Positions 1 to 12,249 are shown, numbered from the stretch's first letter. The stretch is DNA of 64,000 nucleotides from Taxillus chinensis (GCA_023512835.1 CM042091.1:20477506-20541505), one strand, 5' to 3'. A program made the numbers and translations. The notes: generated by a model not told the origin, from the sequence alone.

Positions 1-399
1 ATTATACGAAGAGTTGGGCATCAAACCCTTGAGTCCAACTGAGAAGTGAAGGTGACATTCCGGGGCAAGAAGCAAGTGCCACAACAACTGGAATGGAGAT
101 AGCTACGGTGCCTTTGTCTGTTACTTCATCAAGTCATTCTTGACTGTGGACAAATCTTGGAGCCAACACACCACTTATACGATAAAGCAGACAATGGAGC
201 TTAGAGAGAAAGCACCAACTATGATCTTCAAGTATAGTAAGCCTTATGTACCTTAATGAAAATCTTGTATAAAGGCTGAATTGTATTTTGTTGCTGATAA
301 ATGAAATTGGTTGTGATGCGTATTCCGTATGATATCTTTTTGCACTGCTTACCAGATCAGATTATAAAGGGTTTGGGCATATCCATAATTGGGGGAGAT
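1..399 (+). mobile_element. 3' internal end of a Ty1/copia element with polypurine tract
   Basis: The window opens inside an LTR retrotransposon read on the plus strand. No conserved pol motif is visible in this 0.4-kb tail, which is probably 3' untranslated sequence. It ends in a purine-rich tract (389-399, ttgggggagat) directly before an LTR start (tgttgg), the usual layout of a polypurine tract priming plus-strand DNA. The rest of the element lies upstream of the window. The copia assignment rests on the LTR's terminal signature. Confidence 0.6.
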
Positions 400-606
400 T
401 GTTGGATCAAGCCCAGAATTTGGATAATGCCAATAAAGCCCTATGTAATTTGATTTGAGATCTTTTATATTTCTTTAGTCATTGCAGAAGATATGTTATT
501 AATCCGGAGATACACTCGTGAGAGCAAAGCTAAGGACAGAATACATAATCCTGATCCGGACAAAAGTAAGTGTCAAAACACTTGGTAAATAACCAAGTTT
601 TTAATA

Positions 607-1127
607 CATGCGGAATAAGGAACATTCGTGCGGACTAAGTCAAAGTGATGCGGAGTAAGAATCCTGGTCCACAAGGTCGCACGAAGTAAAAGAAGATACG
701 GAGTAAGACATCCGAGTCTTCCATACATGCGGAGTAAGGAATACTAATGCGGAATAGGGACTCAAGTCTTTATTTACACGGACTAAGGAAACTAGATGCG
801 GAGTAAGGAATCCGGACAACTTACTCATACGGAGTAAGGAAGCGCTAGTACGGAGTAAGCACTCCGATCCCTTAGACTCGCCTGGAGTAAGGAACTTACA
901 TACGGAGTAAGGAAGCACTAGTAATGGAGTAAGCACTCCGATCCCTTAGACTCGCCCGGAGTAAGGAACTTACATACGGAGTAAGGAACTTACATGCGGA
1001 GTAAGGAAGCGCTGACACGGACTAAGGATTCCAGTACCAAATAGATACGGAGTAAGCAACCACTGACACGGAGTAAGGTTCCGGGCTTCATTAGCAACAG
1101 AGTAAGGAAAATTACACCGGACCAAGA
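607..1127 (+). repeat. Degenerate tandem array of a cggagtaagg motif inside the copia LTR
   Basis: About twenty copies of a 15-30 bp unit with core cggagtaagg or cggactaagg are separated by short variable linkers such as aacttacata. Some copies form exact local duplications, for example around 840-990. The array is probably in U3, since it lies upstream of the TATA box. The solo LTR at 52166-53303 carries the homologous array, so the repeat belongs to the LTR family rather than this locus. Confidence 0.8.
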
Positions 1128-1410
1128 AGATGCTACTTCAATTCACCGCATTTAAAGCTATCAGCTCGTGGCGTCCCGATGTAAGACAAACTCATTGAGA
1201 ACCTGAAGAATCTTACATGTGGATCACCCAGGATATGTGGACACAACCTTAATTATATTTGGGAACTCACAAAGGCACTTATACTCTTCAAACCCAAGAT
1301 CTTGAGCTCCACAAACCGCAGCAGCCAAGACAGAGAGATTACCGAGGAATAGTTAATGCTGAATGCATTTCGGAACTACAAGTTCCAAGGTTGTCTCTTA
1401 GGAATGTTTG

Positions 1411-1420
1411 TATAAATATT
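1411..1420 (+). promoter_or_regulatory. Probable TATA box of the copia LTR
   Basis: The sequence tataaatatt lies about 300 bp before the LTR end. It is conserved in the minus-strand solo LTR of the same family (about 52449-52462), which supports a promoter role. Confidence 0.5.
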
Positions 1421-1716
1421 CATACTTGTACATGTGTGGTAAGTGTGAATGAGCCTGAATTAACCTTATGTATGCACAAGAGCTCAAAGATATAATTTAG
1501 GCTAGTGTGTGAATCCTTTTGTAAACAGAGTGTAAGAGAGTCTTGCTTCTATTTTGTTGTAATTATCTCTTGATAATAAAACAAAATACTTCCACTATCT
1601 AGTTATCTTCCGCAGTGATTCTATCACTTAACTAGATTAGTGTGGTGTCTTAAGAGATTAAAAAGAGTTTCGATAAGAGCCTATTCACCCCCCTCTAGGC
1701 TCCAAGGGACCATCAA

Positions 1717-2348
1717 CATTATTGTGGGATGGTTTTCAAGGTTATTTTTTATATGTATGAAATATGATGCTGCATTTGGATTACCTCGTTCTGCTGTGTA
1801 TGTGACAACTAGTAGAGGGTGGATTTAGGGGTGGACTAATCTGGATTAGTCGGAGCAAAGGTGGTTGGTTGGTTCACGATAACGAAGCTAGTGTGACATA
1901 TCGGTTCCGGTAGAGAAGACAAAAAAGAGAGGGGACGGAGGGCAGTGTGGACCACCGGATTCGAGAAAGCAGTAGAGGGGGAAGCGCAGTCGTGGGGTTC
2001 AACGAGGACAAGCGTTTGGCTGGTGTGGTACGTTTGGGCGTGGCTTCGATGGTGCTGGCGTGGGAAAATGAAAGTGATGCGGTGTGTGTGGCGTCTGGGC
2101 ATGGATCGTGAGAGGAGGGAGAAATTGCAAATGAAGATTGAAAGGATAAGAATCCTTATATTTGTGATGAAGGATATTTTAGTCATATTATTACAAATAA
2201 AAATTTCATTCCTTTCGTTTTCTACGCGTAACAAAACAGAGGAATGGTAATATTTAATTACATTCCTTTCACACGTTAATTCCTTTCCTTTAATAATTCC
2301 ATTCCCTCCCATTTAATTACCTTGTACCAAACATGCTATTAGAAGGTA
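1717..2348. other. Flanking sequence, no recognisable gene
   Basis: There is no convincing gene. The right part (about 2250-2340) is rich in attcctttcc/attccattccctccc and ends ttgtaccaaacatgc, which resembles a MITE terminus, but no matching inverted end was found. Overlapping open frames on both strands (1836-2312 minus, 1945-2250 plus) have no recognisable domain. Confidence 0.4.
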
Positions 2349-2970
2349 TGTCAATAACTGTAGGTCCCAAAGTGCGTCTAGAGGGGGAGGTGAATAGACT
2401 CTTTTCGCAGAAGTTAAGACTTTAACCTAGTAAATCAATATCTATTGATGACTATGATATGAATATTGATTTAGAAGATGACAATACGGTGTAAGAGTGA
2501 TTATTGACTATCTAACAAATCTGAGATGAGAGTTAATGCTGTAGAGGGGATAGATCTCAGATATTTAGAGAATATTCCTACGGATGTCAATATGAAGAGA
2601 TTGACTCCGTTTGAATGTTCTAATATAGATTTTGATTGTAGATAAGCAACACAAAGAGTAAACTTGATGATGGATGATAGATTTGCGTGAAGAAGATTGT
2701 ATGATGAATCATTCAAGGTTGTTCTTGTTGTTTGATTAACGCGGCGCACAGCACTTGGAAGAAGTCTCTCAGAGTCTCTCTCTCTAGTGTTGGAACTCTC
2801 AAGTTGATTCTCAAAAGTTATTTTCTTTAATGCATGTCAGAATCCTATATCTTGTGTCTGTGTGTTCCACGCTTTCTAAGAGAGAAGTTGACTCATGTAT
2901 TTGTTGTTAAGTGTGTGAGAGATATATTTTAAGGTTATAGTGCTTGTGCGCCTTGTTTTCCATCCCAACA
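2349..2970 (-). mobile_element. Old copia-type LTR remnant, minus strand
   Basis: Read on the minus strand, the segment starts tgttggga at 2970. Close to its end it has the copia signature attcacctccccctctaga (2392-2410), finishing ...attgaca at 2349. No polypurine tract or primer site adjoins it and no clean TSD was found. The similarity of this LTR type may extend rightwards past 2970. Confidence 0.45.
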
Positions 2971-3550
2971 GTCTGACTTCTGCCACTTAAAATGCGGAAG
3001 TACAGGGGATAGGTAGATCTGCTCTGATTCGGCAGATCTGTTGCCCATGCTACTTAGTTACATGACTATACTGATATAGTCGATCTTGGACGTTCACTCA
3101 TTGATGACAATTGGCAGTCATTAATGCAACATTAAATGCGCTCAACTGCTCAAGACGGCGCAAACTTACTGTATAAACCCTAGCTGATAATTTCGCTAAG
3201 TAGAATGCTTGGGGTTATGAGTTAGCCTTGAAGGTATGTGGCTCGAAGATTTGGTGACTCGAAGATTTACCTCGCAGATTTGGGTCGAGACTAATTTCAG
3301 TTGTATGATGATACTTTAGGCTTCGACAGCGTTAGCTCCTGTGAGTCTTTAAGCCTAGTAGTTCTCAGATGAAGACAGACTCACTCTGTAATGTAGTCTT
3401 CGACTCTACGAGTCTACGACCTTTGGTAAGGTGCTTAGAGTGGTTTCTCAACGAGCATACTGAGCTACTACTAGCTGCGGTTCTTCGACACTTTGTCTTC
3501 AAGTCTTCTAGGCTAGCAAATTACAGTGTGAGGACCTTCCCTAAGGTATG
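2971..3550. repeat. Unidentified sequence with cttcgactc/gagtcgaag-type short repeats
   Basis: No gene is seen. From about 3240 the sequence is studded with gactcgaag, cttcgactct and gagtctacga motifs. The same motif style reappears at 19140-19900, on the far side of the chromovirus LTR. Both may be parts of one older repeat split by element B. The short open frame at 3369-3551 is just this repeat. Confidence 0.4.
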
Positions 3551-3774
3551 AGTTATGTTTTATGCATTTGTTTTGCATATGTTGTTTGAGATGTGGTTTA
3601 GCTTGTTGTTGTTGGATTTTGTCAACCCTTTTGGCTTGTTGCGAGTTGCATTGGACATGTGTGATCGGTGATCATGTTTTATGTTTTGTTGTTAGGACAT
3701 TGAGCTTGAATTTTGCTATGTCCTTTGGGCATGTGTTTTATTTTCGAGGACGAAAAGTCCTAAGGTGGGGAGGA
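3551..3774 (+). mobile_element. 3' internal end and polypurine tract of a Tekay-like chromovirus (element B)
   Basis: This short stretch ends with ttttcgaggacgaaaagtcc followed by the purine tract aaggtggggaggatg. That is the typical end of the pol frame and PPT in plant chromoviruses of the Tekay/Del group. The body of the element (gag-pol) is missing to the left, so element B is truncated here. Confidence 0.6.
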
Positions 3775-4909
3775 TGTAAAGACTCGTATTTGGGTAGTTT
3801 TGAGAGATAGCCATTCTATGGGAATGCAACTATCTGGACAGTAGTGTAGTCGTCGATGTGAGCATTTTGACTGTACTTGGGCCTGGTTCTGAGTCGGGGC
3901 CCCGTTTGACCCGATTATTGACTTTTTAGGGTTTATTAGCTGACTTTGCTTTTAAGCAGTCATTTGAGTGTGATAATCTCAAAATAATGTTGTGCTCGTC
4001 ATTTCAAGCGTTTTGACAGTAATTTAACTCAATTTGGAGTTCGTGACCTTGAAGGTCAATTATTGTTGGGAGGTCAATTATTGGGAGGTCAATTATTGGC
4101 AGCAGTATAAATAATGAAGAAACTGCCTTATCCCTTTAATTTGCTTGGTGCGTGCATGTTTGAGCAAGAGAGCGAGAGAGAGAGAGAGAGAGAGAAGGTG
4201 AAGAGCTTCCCTTGGTGATTTGGGGTGATTGGAGTTCGTGGATCGCAAATAATCTTTCCAAGTAGGTGTCCTTGAACCTTTTATCTCAATTCTATCTTTG
4301 AATATGCATGAATTTATCATGATTTATAAATTTGAGCATGTACCCTAGGTTTTGGGGAAAACCCAATTTTTGGGTTAGATCTAATGATTTAGCATAGGAT
4401 CTGTGGGTAAGAACTGATTTATATCAGTTTGGGTATGTAATTTTGTACTCTGTTTAGTAAAACCCGTGTTTGTGAGTGCCTGGGGGTTGCTGGGTTGATC
4501 CCAAACGAAAATCAGGCCAAAAACGATGATAAACAGTACCCTGGGCATACATGGGATTTAGTGTAAAATCACGAAAAAATCCAGTTTTTTGTAGAGGTGA
4601 ATTTTTGGAAAGTGGGGTTAGACATCTCAGAAAAATCCCCAAAAATTAGATTATCTTAGTTATGCTATGAGAACCCAATGCTGGGAGTTTTTATTTCAAG
4701 AAAACAACTCCTATGGGTATCTCCTTCCTTAGTCAAGGAATGAGGATCGACTGGTGAAGACTGGCTACAGTTCTAAAGGGAGTGTTGTATACCTTAAGAC
4801 CATATTGGTGTTGGTATGTTGGTTTGAGGGATTGGGGCTTAGGCTCTATGACTTGTTGGGTTCTCACTGTGGAGCACAGATGATGCTATGTGGTTGACGG
4901 GGCGGGCAT

Positions 4910-6412
4910 TGACCTAATGATTTTATATGTGGTATAGGTATGCAACAAGTGCACTGGCCAAGTAATAAGTCGAGTATTGAAACCCCGATTATCAATCCCA
5001 CAGGGAAGGAACTATTGCTGAAAACTAGATAATCACTAAACTAACCGATTTGGTCCATGTCTGGAAAAATGATTTACGTTGTGCAAATAGTTTGAATTCT
5101 GAATAGCTAAAGCAAAAGTTAATAAATCAGATTGTTGGCAAGCAATTGGTATAGAGATTTCGGTGATTAAGGATCTAGGGTCGCAATGGTTACCACCCAA
5201 AGGATTGTAATAATCTGGATTATGGCACTTGTTTTTTATTTAAGCTCTAATTCATGTTCATGTTGATTATCTCCTACCTATCTTACATTTGGTCCATGCT
5301 AAGATAGATTTAAGACTTTTATCTCATTTGGTCCATGTGAATAAAAGTGATCAAGGTAGATAAACAATCTAATAGTTGTAGACTTGGTCCATCATACGAC
5401 ATTAAATCTAATTCACTAGTGTTCTACCCTAGACAAGGGCCAAGATTACCTAATCATGCATAAATCAGGCATTTGCTTTCATCAAAGTGAATTAAACAAG
5501 AACTGAATTTCATTTTATTGAACAACCATAAACCAAACTGATTACAACATATTGGGGGCTACATTGCTCCCCTAGACTAACAAAACTACTCCATAATCAT
5601 AATGAAAGCAATAGAAATTACAAGAAAGAACATGATTACAGTACCAGGACAATAAAGGAAGAACCCAAGATGAACCAGGACTCCGGCCTCCAAAGACTCG
5701 GCGTCTGCTGCCCAAAATCACTCCTCTCCAACTCCAGGTGTCGCCAAGGACAATCCGATCTTTTAGTAATGGCTATAGCTCTTCTTCAAAACTCAGATCA
5801 GATTGTCAATCCGATTAGTGGGCCAAATTAGGGTTACAAAAGGTGTGCCCTAATTATAAATGTGGTCGCAGCCAAAACGATGTCGTTTTGGTTAGTGACA
5901 CTATTCGATGTTCTAGGCTCAATAAAACTCAAACTACACCAAATTTGACCCCAGTTCTTTAGATGAAAATGATTAAAACAACAAAACACATCATTTGGAG
6001 CTCAAAACTGCCTTGACGCGAGAATGCACGTGAGAAGGTCCTTTTCGCATGCAGCTCCAAATCAGCCCAAATTTGCTCCAAAGCTTCAGTAGAACTTGTA
6101 GAAAGCATCCATGCATCAAACTACTTGCACGTGAGAAACACCTTTTCGCGTGCACCTTCATTTTGCTCTTATTTTGCTTCCATCTTCTTCCTATAGCTTC
6201 CTCTTGAGTGTATGGAGTGATCTAGCCAAGGTGTGTGGGAAAAAGTTGCTCCAAAACCTGCCAAAACCACTCAAAAAGTACAACTATATACCAAACAAGG
6301 TCTTCCTAGGGGTTAGAGCAAATATAAGCAAAATACCATGCAAATAGGCTCAAAATATACTCTAAAACACCCTAAATATGGCATAGGATAACGACATAAA
6401 TGCGCGTTATCA
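4910..6412 (-). mobile_element. Element A left LTR (3' LTR in element orientation)
   Basis: Plus-strand ends are tgacctaatg and gcgttatca. It is nearly identical to the right LTR but about 50 bp shorter. Between about 5813 and 5820 it lacks a segment that in the right LTR contains the TATA box. Two G-box hairpin motifs (about 6024-6052 and 6125-6155) are retained. Confidence 0.85.
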
Positions 6413-6425
6413 AATTCCCCCACAC
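6413..6425 (-). other. Element A polypurine tract
   Basis: Read on the minus strand, gtgtgggggaatt abuts the LTR. It is preceded by the ttgaggacaagcaaagg stretch commonly seen before the PPT of Athila/Tat elements. This fixes the LTR orientation as minus. Confidence 0.8.
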
Positions 6426-7748
6426 TTGAACCTTTGCTTGTCCTCAAGCAAAAAAGAAACAAACACACAGTCAAACTGGAAAGAAAGAATAAAATAACAA
6501 ACAAGAGAGGCATGATTTCCTAAGGCATACAACTCTATCATGATGAAGTAGACATTCCAACAGCTAAAATGAATCACAAATTAATTTAAACATGCCCTTA
6601 CTATCAAGTCCAACAATCATGTAATATCATTACTAACAGTTCAGATAGAAGCAAACATGCAAGGATAAAATGAAACTTAGCTTCCCCTGAAAGTCCTCAC
6701 TAAGGTTAGAGTAGCCTCACTCAAATATAACATTCTTTTCTCTCCTCACATGCCTTACTATCAATGCCTAACAGCTAAGGAGGATGTGTACAATCTACTC
6801 TTTACACTCGCTACTAGCTATTCATTAAGTTTTTTCCAAGTAAACATGAGAGGTCCCCATTGTGCTCGTCAAGAAAAACACACCCTCTATTCTACTTTTT
6901 GCAACTCACACACTATTCTAACTCAATAACTCACACTCCACACTGGAGCTAGCAACTTAGGCTCATCACTCTCAATAAACACAACTCAACCATTATGGCT
7001 TTTATTCTGAAAAACCTTGTTTTGTTTTTGTTTTTTTTCACACTTCTCTTCTTTTAAATAATAACCTTACAAGGTTGCATTTTATGCTCTCCCTTGATGG
7101 ATTATTCACTCTGCTATTTTCCTCACACAACCCTTTTATTGCACATAAACAACAATAGGGTTTTTTTTTGAATTCACAAGCTGAAATACTTGAATCAATA
7201 ACACCATACACCAAACACTGAGCCACGAACAGGTACTTCTTATGCCTAATTAACTCCAACCATTAAATAGCTAGTAATGAATATTAAGAGCAACTTGGTA
7301 ACCCAATAACCCATAAAATACACTCAAAGGCAAGATAATGGTGCTATCAAAAAGTATGTCTATTCTACACTCCACTTCAGGGTTTACAAAGCTCATCCTA
7401 ACATAACATGCTCATCTTACTATTTAAATGTCAGCTCTAAAAGCATGGTGATATCATACAAGAAGTAAAGACATACTCAACTAACTTTAGAACACACCTT
7501 AATGACTGAAACATCTTTATCACAACAAGATCCTAAGGTGGTCAATATAGTCAACCAGAATTACATACCCTTGTAGCCATGCACCTCACAGGCAAAACAT
7601 ACATTTACAGCAAAAACATAAAAACAAAGCATGCATGCAAACAAACAAGCAACCGGTTCAAGGGAACCCCCCCCCCCCCCCACACACACACACACTTAAA
7701 CTATGCGATGTCCTCAGAGCATGGGAAAAGGAAAAAGGAAGAAGACCA
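6426..7748 (-). other. Element A spacer between ULP1 frame and polypurine tract
   Basis: About 1.3 kb with no credible coding region on either strand; it probably represents 3' untranslated sequence of the element. A poly-C run (7667-7680) followed by an AC microsatellite (7680-7695) is the only simple feature. Confidence 0.5.
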
Positions 7749-9675
7749 TTACCGGTTGGTGGGTACACTGTAGTAGAAGATAACATGGGCCACCATTCTC
7801 CTAAGACGCGCGACAAAGTCAGCAGATGTTTCTCCTGTGAGCGCCCAAGTATCCTTATGCTGCAATAGAGCTAGCAAATAATAGCACACAAAAATCCCAC
7901 AACTGAATTGATCAAGCTGTTGGGGTAGCTCCATTTCATTGAAGTGCACTAGAGGAAACTTGGATTTCAACAGCCCTTCTTTTCTGAGTGCGTTTTTGAT
8001 TTTTTTTCAAGAAACCATGGACGAGCTTCTTCTTTCATGTGGAAAACCCATGGGCTTGGTTCGGGTCATAAAGGATGGCATGGCCCACACTCAAGTCCAA
8101 CTGCAAGAGTACGAAGTGTCGATCAAGGAGGACCGGTATAAGAACCTCATGGACATGGTGCCAAGAGCGATGTCCTTCTGCTGCTTCATTCATCCGCCGA
8201 CTGAAAATGTGCTCCTCTAATGGCTGCTCATATATCTCGCACAGCATGATGGAGGTGTACTGAGCCATAAGATAGTCGTTGGGCTCAGCCTCCACCACGT
8301 GTCGCATCGTACGGCAGAATAAGTCAACATCATCGGCAGATAAGTACTCATCAGCTAGGATACGCTGCAAATAGGATGATGTGAAGACTTCGGAATCACG
8401 CGTAAAGCGTGCTTGCAAGGTGTCTCCGTAAGTAAATTGCTGAAAAGCAGCTGTGGCATCAGTAGTGGAGAGGGCCGGATGGAGATGAATGTAGATGGGC
8501 TCCTCGAGGTTATCTTCCTGGGGAGCTTCTGATGACGTGCCGGACCACCATTACAACGGCTGCATTAAGCGAACAAGGGCCTGCGAAGAGCTGGGCCCTG
8601 CTGGTGGTGTAAAATAAATGGGAGCTGTTGGAGGAAAGGGTGGAGCGGTGTAGGGCTCCGCCTCTTGCGAATACTATGGATACTCTGATGTCTCTTCGCT
8701 ATGTGCAGCAGGGCTGTATACCGGAGGTGATGGTGCGTCAAATGGATCCTCCATAGGAGGTGTAGGAGTTTTCTTCTTCTTCTTCCCCAGGGCCTTCCAG
8801 ATATTACCGAGCAGACCTTTGACTTCCTTCTGTTCCTTGAGGATGAGAGTTTGATTTTTCTTTAGCAGCCCGATCTCCTGAGCGGTTTCCGCCTGTGCCT
8901 CCTGTAGTTGAACAGTTTGCCTCCATAAATCTTCATAAGAAGCAGCAGGAGTTGGCTCCGGGGCTTCCCATGATCGGGCAGATGGACAAGAGGTTGCTTG
9001 TTGGTCATGAGCGATGTACTCGAGCAACTCCTCCAACTGAAGTCTTGTGATGTGGCCATTAGTGAAGGCCCAGTTAAGAACGTCAGCTTCACTGATAACT
9101 TGGCCACTGACGCCTTGGAAGAAGTTGTAGACTTCCTCCTTGTGAACGTTGAACTGCATGTACATGGCAGTCAACTGGAAGATGTGCTGTCGGCGGGCAT
9201 TCATGGGAGTATAGGTGTCCCTAAACTGCTCAGTGGGTCGCTCCATATGCACGCTGTAACGTGAAGGCTGTGGAGCAACGTGGATACTATCTCCCCATTT
9301 ACCCTTGTAGCTAACTCCTAAGGCACCCTCTGGATAGAGAACTCGTAACTACAGGTTATCCGGGAAAACAGTGGGGACTACTTGAGCACTAAGATGACCA
9401 TATTGATATTGCAGAAGCATGCTAAGTAGTTAACCATATAAACATTTGTGAATGTCCCATTTCCACAATTTAAAATTTTCAGCAGCCCAATCGATGTGTA
9501 ACTAACGATCTATGCAAAACATAAACTCCAAATGGGACTTAGGGACTGAGTCTACGCCACTAGTCTGTAACAGTAAGCACCTCCCTACCAAATTGGCAAT
9601 GTAATGGTATTTCCCATGAAATCCGTTTTTAGTAAATTGCCGACGTCTCCCAAATTCCTTATTATACTGTAAAGC
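7749..9675 (-). pseudogene. C-terminal part of the extra ORF: plant transposon-like domain, coiled coil and ULP1-type cysteine protease
   Basis: From right to left, 9675-9000 repeats the second half of the 12901-14013 ORF. Next comes a Gln/Lys-rich, coiled-coil-like stretch with a KKKKK run (about 8770-8930), then a proline-rich linker. Last is a ULP1/C48 peptidase: RHFVLLQLDL carries the expected His (about 8110), YDP the Asp, and QLDQFSCGIFVC the oxyanion Gln and nucleophile Cys (about 7885-7915). Known ULP1 enzymes cleave SUMO; here activity is unlikely because the frame is broken. Stops include 8674-8676 and 8035-8037, and a shift occurs near the T-run at about 8000-8008. Family knowledge: ULP1 domains are found in several plant transposon groups. 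Confidence 0.75.
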
Positions 9676-9712
9676 TTATTGTCAAAAATCCCGATTATTG
9701 ATCCCAACAGGG
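9676..9712. other. Inversion breakpoint with LTR-like filler
   Basis: Homology with the other ORF copy stops at about 9675, and sense RT sequence starts at about 9713 on the opposite strand. The roughly 35 bp between them (cccgattattgatccc, then agggaaggac) resemble positions 14060-14095 at the left end of the element's LTR, with a few mismatches. This suggests a captured U5-like fragment. Confidence 0.45.
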
Positions 9713-11923
9713 AAGGACATTATGGCAATTTTCCAGGGGTTAGTGGAGGACATTATGGAGGTTTTCATGGATGACTTCTCAGTTTTTGGCTCTTCATTTT
9801 CTATATGTCTCACAAACTTGGAAACTGTGTCAATCCAGTGTGAAGAAAAAGACCTGGTATTAAACTGGGAGAAGTGCCACTTCATGGTCAAGGAGGGAGT
9901 CGTCCTTGGGCATAAAGTGTCAGCGGCTGGGTTGGAAGTGGACAGAGCAAAGATTGCCACAATTACGAATCTACCTCCACCCACAAATGTGAAGGGCATC
10001 TAGAGCTTTCTGGGTCATGCGGGGTTTTACCGGCGGTTTATCAAAGACTTTTCCAAGATTGCCAAGCCCCTCAGCATGCTTTTAGCGAAGGATGTACCCT
10101 TCGTCTTTTCAGAAGAATGCCTTCAGGCATTTTCAGTGCTGAAAGAGAAGTTAAGTTTAGCACCTGTAATAGTAGCTCCAGACTGGTCGCAACCTTTTGA
10201 GTTGATGTGTGATGCCAGCGACTTTGCAGTTGGAGCAGTTTTCGGGCAAAAGCAGGACAATGTATTTTGGCTGATTTACTATGCTAGCCAAACACTCCAT
10301 GATGCACAGTTAAATTACACGACTACGGAGAAAGAATTGCTAGCTGTTGTCTTCGCTTGCAACAAGTTCAGATCGTACTTGCTGGGCACGAAAGTGATAG
10401 TTTATACTGACCATGCGGCCCTCAAGTACCTATTTAGCAAGAAGGATGCTAAACCCAGACTGATCAGGTGGGTTCTGCTTCTCCAGGAGTTTGACTTGGA
10501 GATTAAGGATTTGAAAGGTACATCCAACACTGTAGCAGATCATCTATCACGGCTGGAGTCAGGGGAAGGGCAGTCCAATGAAGCAACAACTTCTGATACC
10601 TTCCCTGATGAGCAGTTATTTTTAGCAGAAGTTCACGTTCCATAGTATGCTGATATTGTGAACTTTCATGCATGTTCCTATATACCAACTGAGTTCACGT
10701 ATCAGCAGAAGAAGAAGTTTCTTGCTGATGTTCGAAAATATGTCTGGGATGATCCATATCTGTTCGGGCAATGTGCTGATCAAATGATACGAAAATGTGT
10801 ACCAGAAGAAGAAGTGGACAGTATCTTGAAGCATTGTCACTCATCTGACTATGCTGGCCACTTCAGAGTTCAGAGAACCATGGCCAAGATTTTGCAAAGT
10901 GGTTTTTACTGGCCCACCATGTTCCGCGATGCGTATACCTTCATTAAGGCCTGTGATCAGTGTCAGCAAGCAGGGGGGATAACACGGAAGCAAGAGATGC
11001 CCCAAACTGGAATTCTTCTAGTTGAACTCTTCGATATCTGGGGTATCAACTTCATGGGCCCATTTCCACCATCGGAGGGGTTCTCATACATTTTACTGGC
11101 CATCGATTACGTGTCCAAGTGGGTTGAAGCGATTCCCACTAGAAGGAATGATGCTCAAGTGGTTACCAAATTCTTGCGTCGGAATATTTTCAGTCGATTT
11201 GGTACACCGCGAGCTATCATCAGTGACGAAGGAAGTCACTTCTGCAACAAACAGTTCGAGAAACTGTTGACGAAGTACGGAGTGCAGCATAGGTGAACAT
11301 TTGCATATCATCCACAAGCAAATGGGCAAGCTAAGGTCTCTAATCGCGAAATCAAGCAAATACTGGAGAAAACAGTGGGAGGCAACCGGAAGGTGTGGTC
11401 TCAAAAATTGGATGAGGCTCTATGGGCCTATCGGACTGCATATAAGACACCTATAGGAATGTCTCCTTACTGCCTGTTGTATGGAAAGGCCTGTCATCTG
11501 CCAGTAGAACTGGAGCACAAGGCATTCTAGGTAGTTCAGAAGCTGAACCTGGATCCTACTATTGCTAAGGAACTCCGCTTGTATCAACTCAATGAATTAG
11601 ATGAGTTCTGATACCATGCCTATGAGAGTGCCAAGCTATACAAGGAGCAGACCAAAGCTGCGCATGACAGAAAGATAAATCCCTCTTTAGTTCAGCCAGG
11701 CCAGCAGGTGTTGTTGTTCAATTCGCGACTGAAGCTTTTTCCAGGGAAGCTGAGATCAAAGTGGATGGGGCCATACACAGTGACCCGAGTGTTTCCCTAT
11801 GACAGTGTAGAACTGCAATCAACTTCTGGTCATATTTTCAAGGTCAACGGGCAGCGGATAAAGCCTTACTTTTTGCCCGAAGAGGTCAAAGAAGTTGAAC
11901 TGTTTACTCTCTGTGCTGTTTGA
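9698..11923 (+). pseudogene. Gypsy pol remnant: RT C-terminus, RNase H, integrase
   Basis: One plus-strand frame runs throughout and is broken by five in-frame stops at 10001, 10643, 11294, 11528 and 11609. RT keeps the catalytic box in EVFMDDFSVFGSS. RNase H has [26 protein letters not shown] and [10 protein letters not shown]. Integrase has the zinc HHCC region (about 10830-10970) and a core. The first catalytic Asp of the core is Asn (WGINFMGPFP) and the catalytic Glu appears as Lys ([12 protein letters not shown]), both explainable by G-to-A changes. The C-terminal LFPGKLRSKWMGPY block is typical of Athila-like elements. Gag, protease and N-terminal RT are absent. It is surely inactive. 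Confidence 0.9.
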
Positions 11924-12249
11924 CGACCAGGATGGTCCAGCTAAAGACCTTAACTCAGCGCTTTATAAGAGGCAACCCATGGTGAATTCTTTCCCTTTTA
12001 ATTTTTATTTTTATTTTATTTTATTTTGCTTTAACCTTTCTTTTCCAGGAGTATTTTTTTTGTTTTGTTCTCTAATTTTTATTTTGCAGTACTAGCTAAG
12101 GTTTATTTTAATTTTACTTGGGCCTTTTCTAAGAACTTTAGACAACTTTGCTAAAGCCCAAGTCCAAGCCCATTTAAGGTAAACCAGAGGGGCCCACTGC
12201 ATTTCAATGCCACAGAGAGGAGAGGCATTTATGGCAATTGAGATGGGAT

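Larger units (their letters stand above)
400..1716 (+). mobile_element. Ty1/copia 3' LTR
   Basis: The LTR starts with tgttgg at 400 after a polypurine tract. Near its end it carries the tattcacccccctctag signature common at copia LTR ends. The 3' limit is approximate; catcaaca at 1709-1716 is the best candidate. The same LTR family recurs on the minus strand as a solo LTR at 52166-53303, sharing both ends, a TATA region and an internal tandem array. It holds no gene; a short open frame at 1259-1495 is chance. Confidence 0.7.

Noticed and set aside
607..1127. Regularly spaced repeats that superficially look like a CRISPR array
   Set aside because: The units are degenerate and linkers vary in length. 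The array is inside a plant LTR, is shared with a second LTR, and no cas genes exist in this eukaryotic context.
1836..2312. 158-codon minus-strand and 101-codon plus-strand frames
   Set aside because: They overlap each other, have no domain, and lie in low-complexity MITE-like sequence.
2344..3236. Possible target duplication aaggta around the copia LTR remnant
   Set aside because: The right copy at 3231-3236 is not preceded by a CA LTR end, so the match is probably chance.
11093..11404. 103-codon minus-strand frame over integrase
   Set aside because: It is an antisense shadow of the plus-strand integrase remnant.
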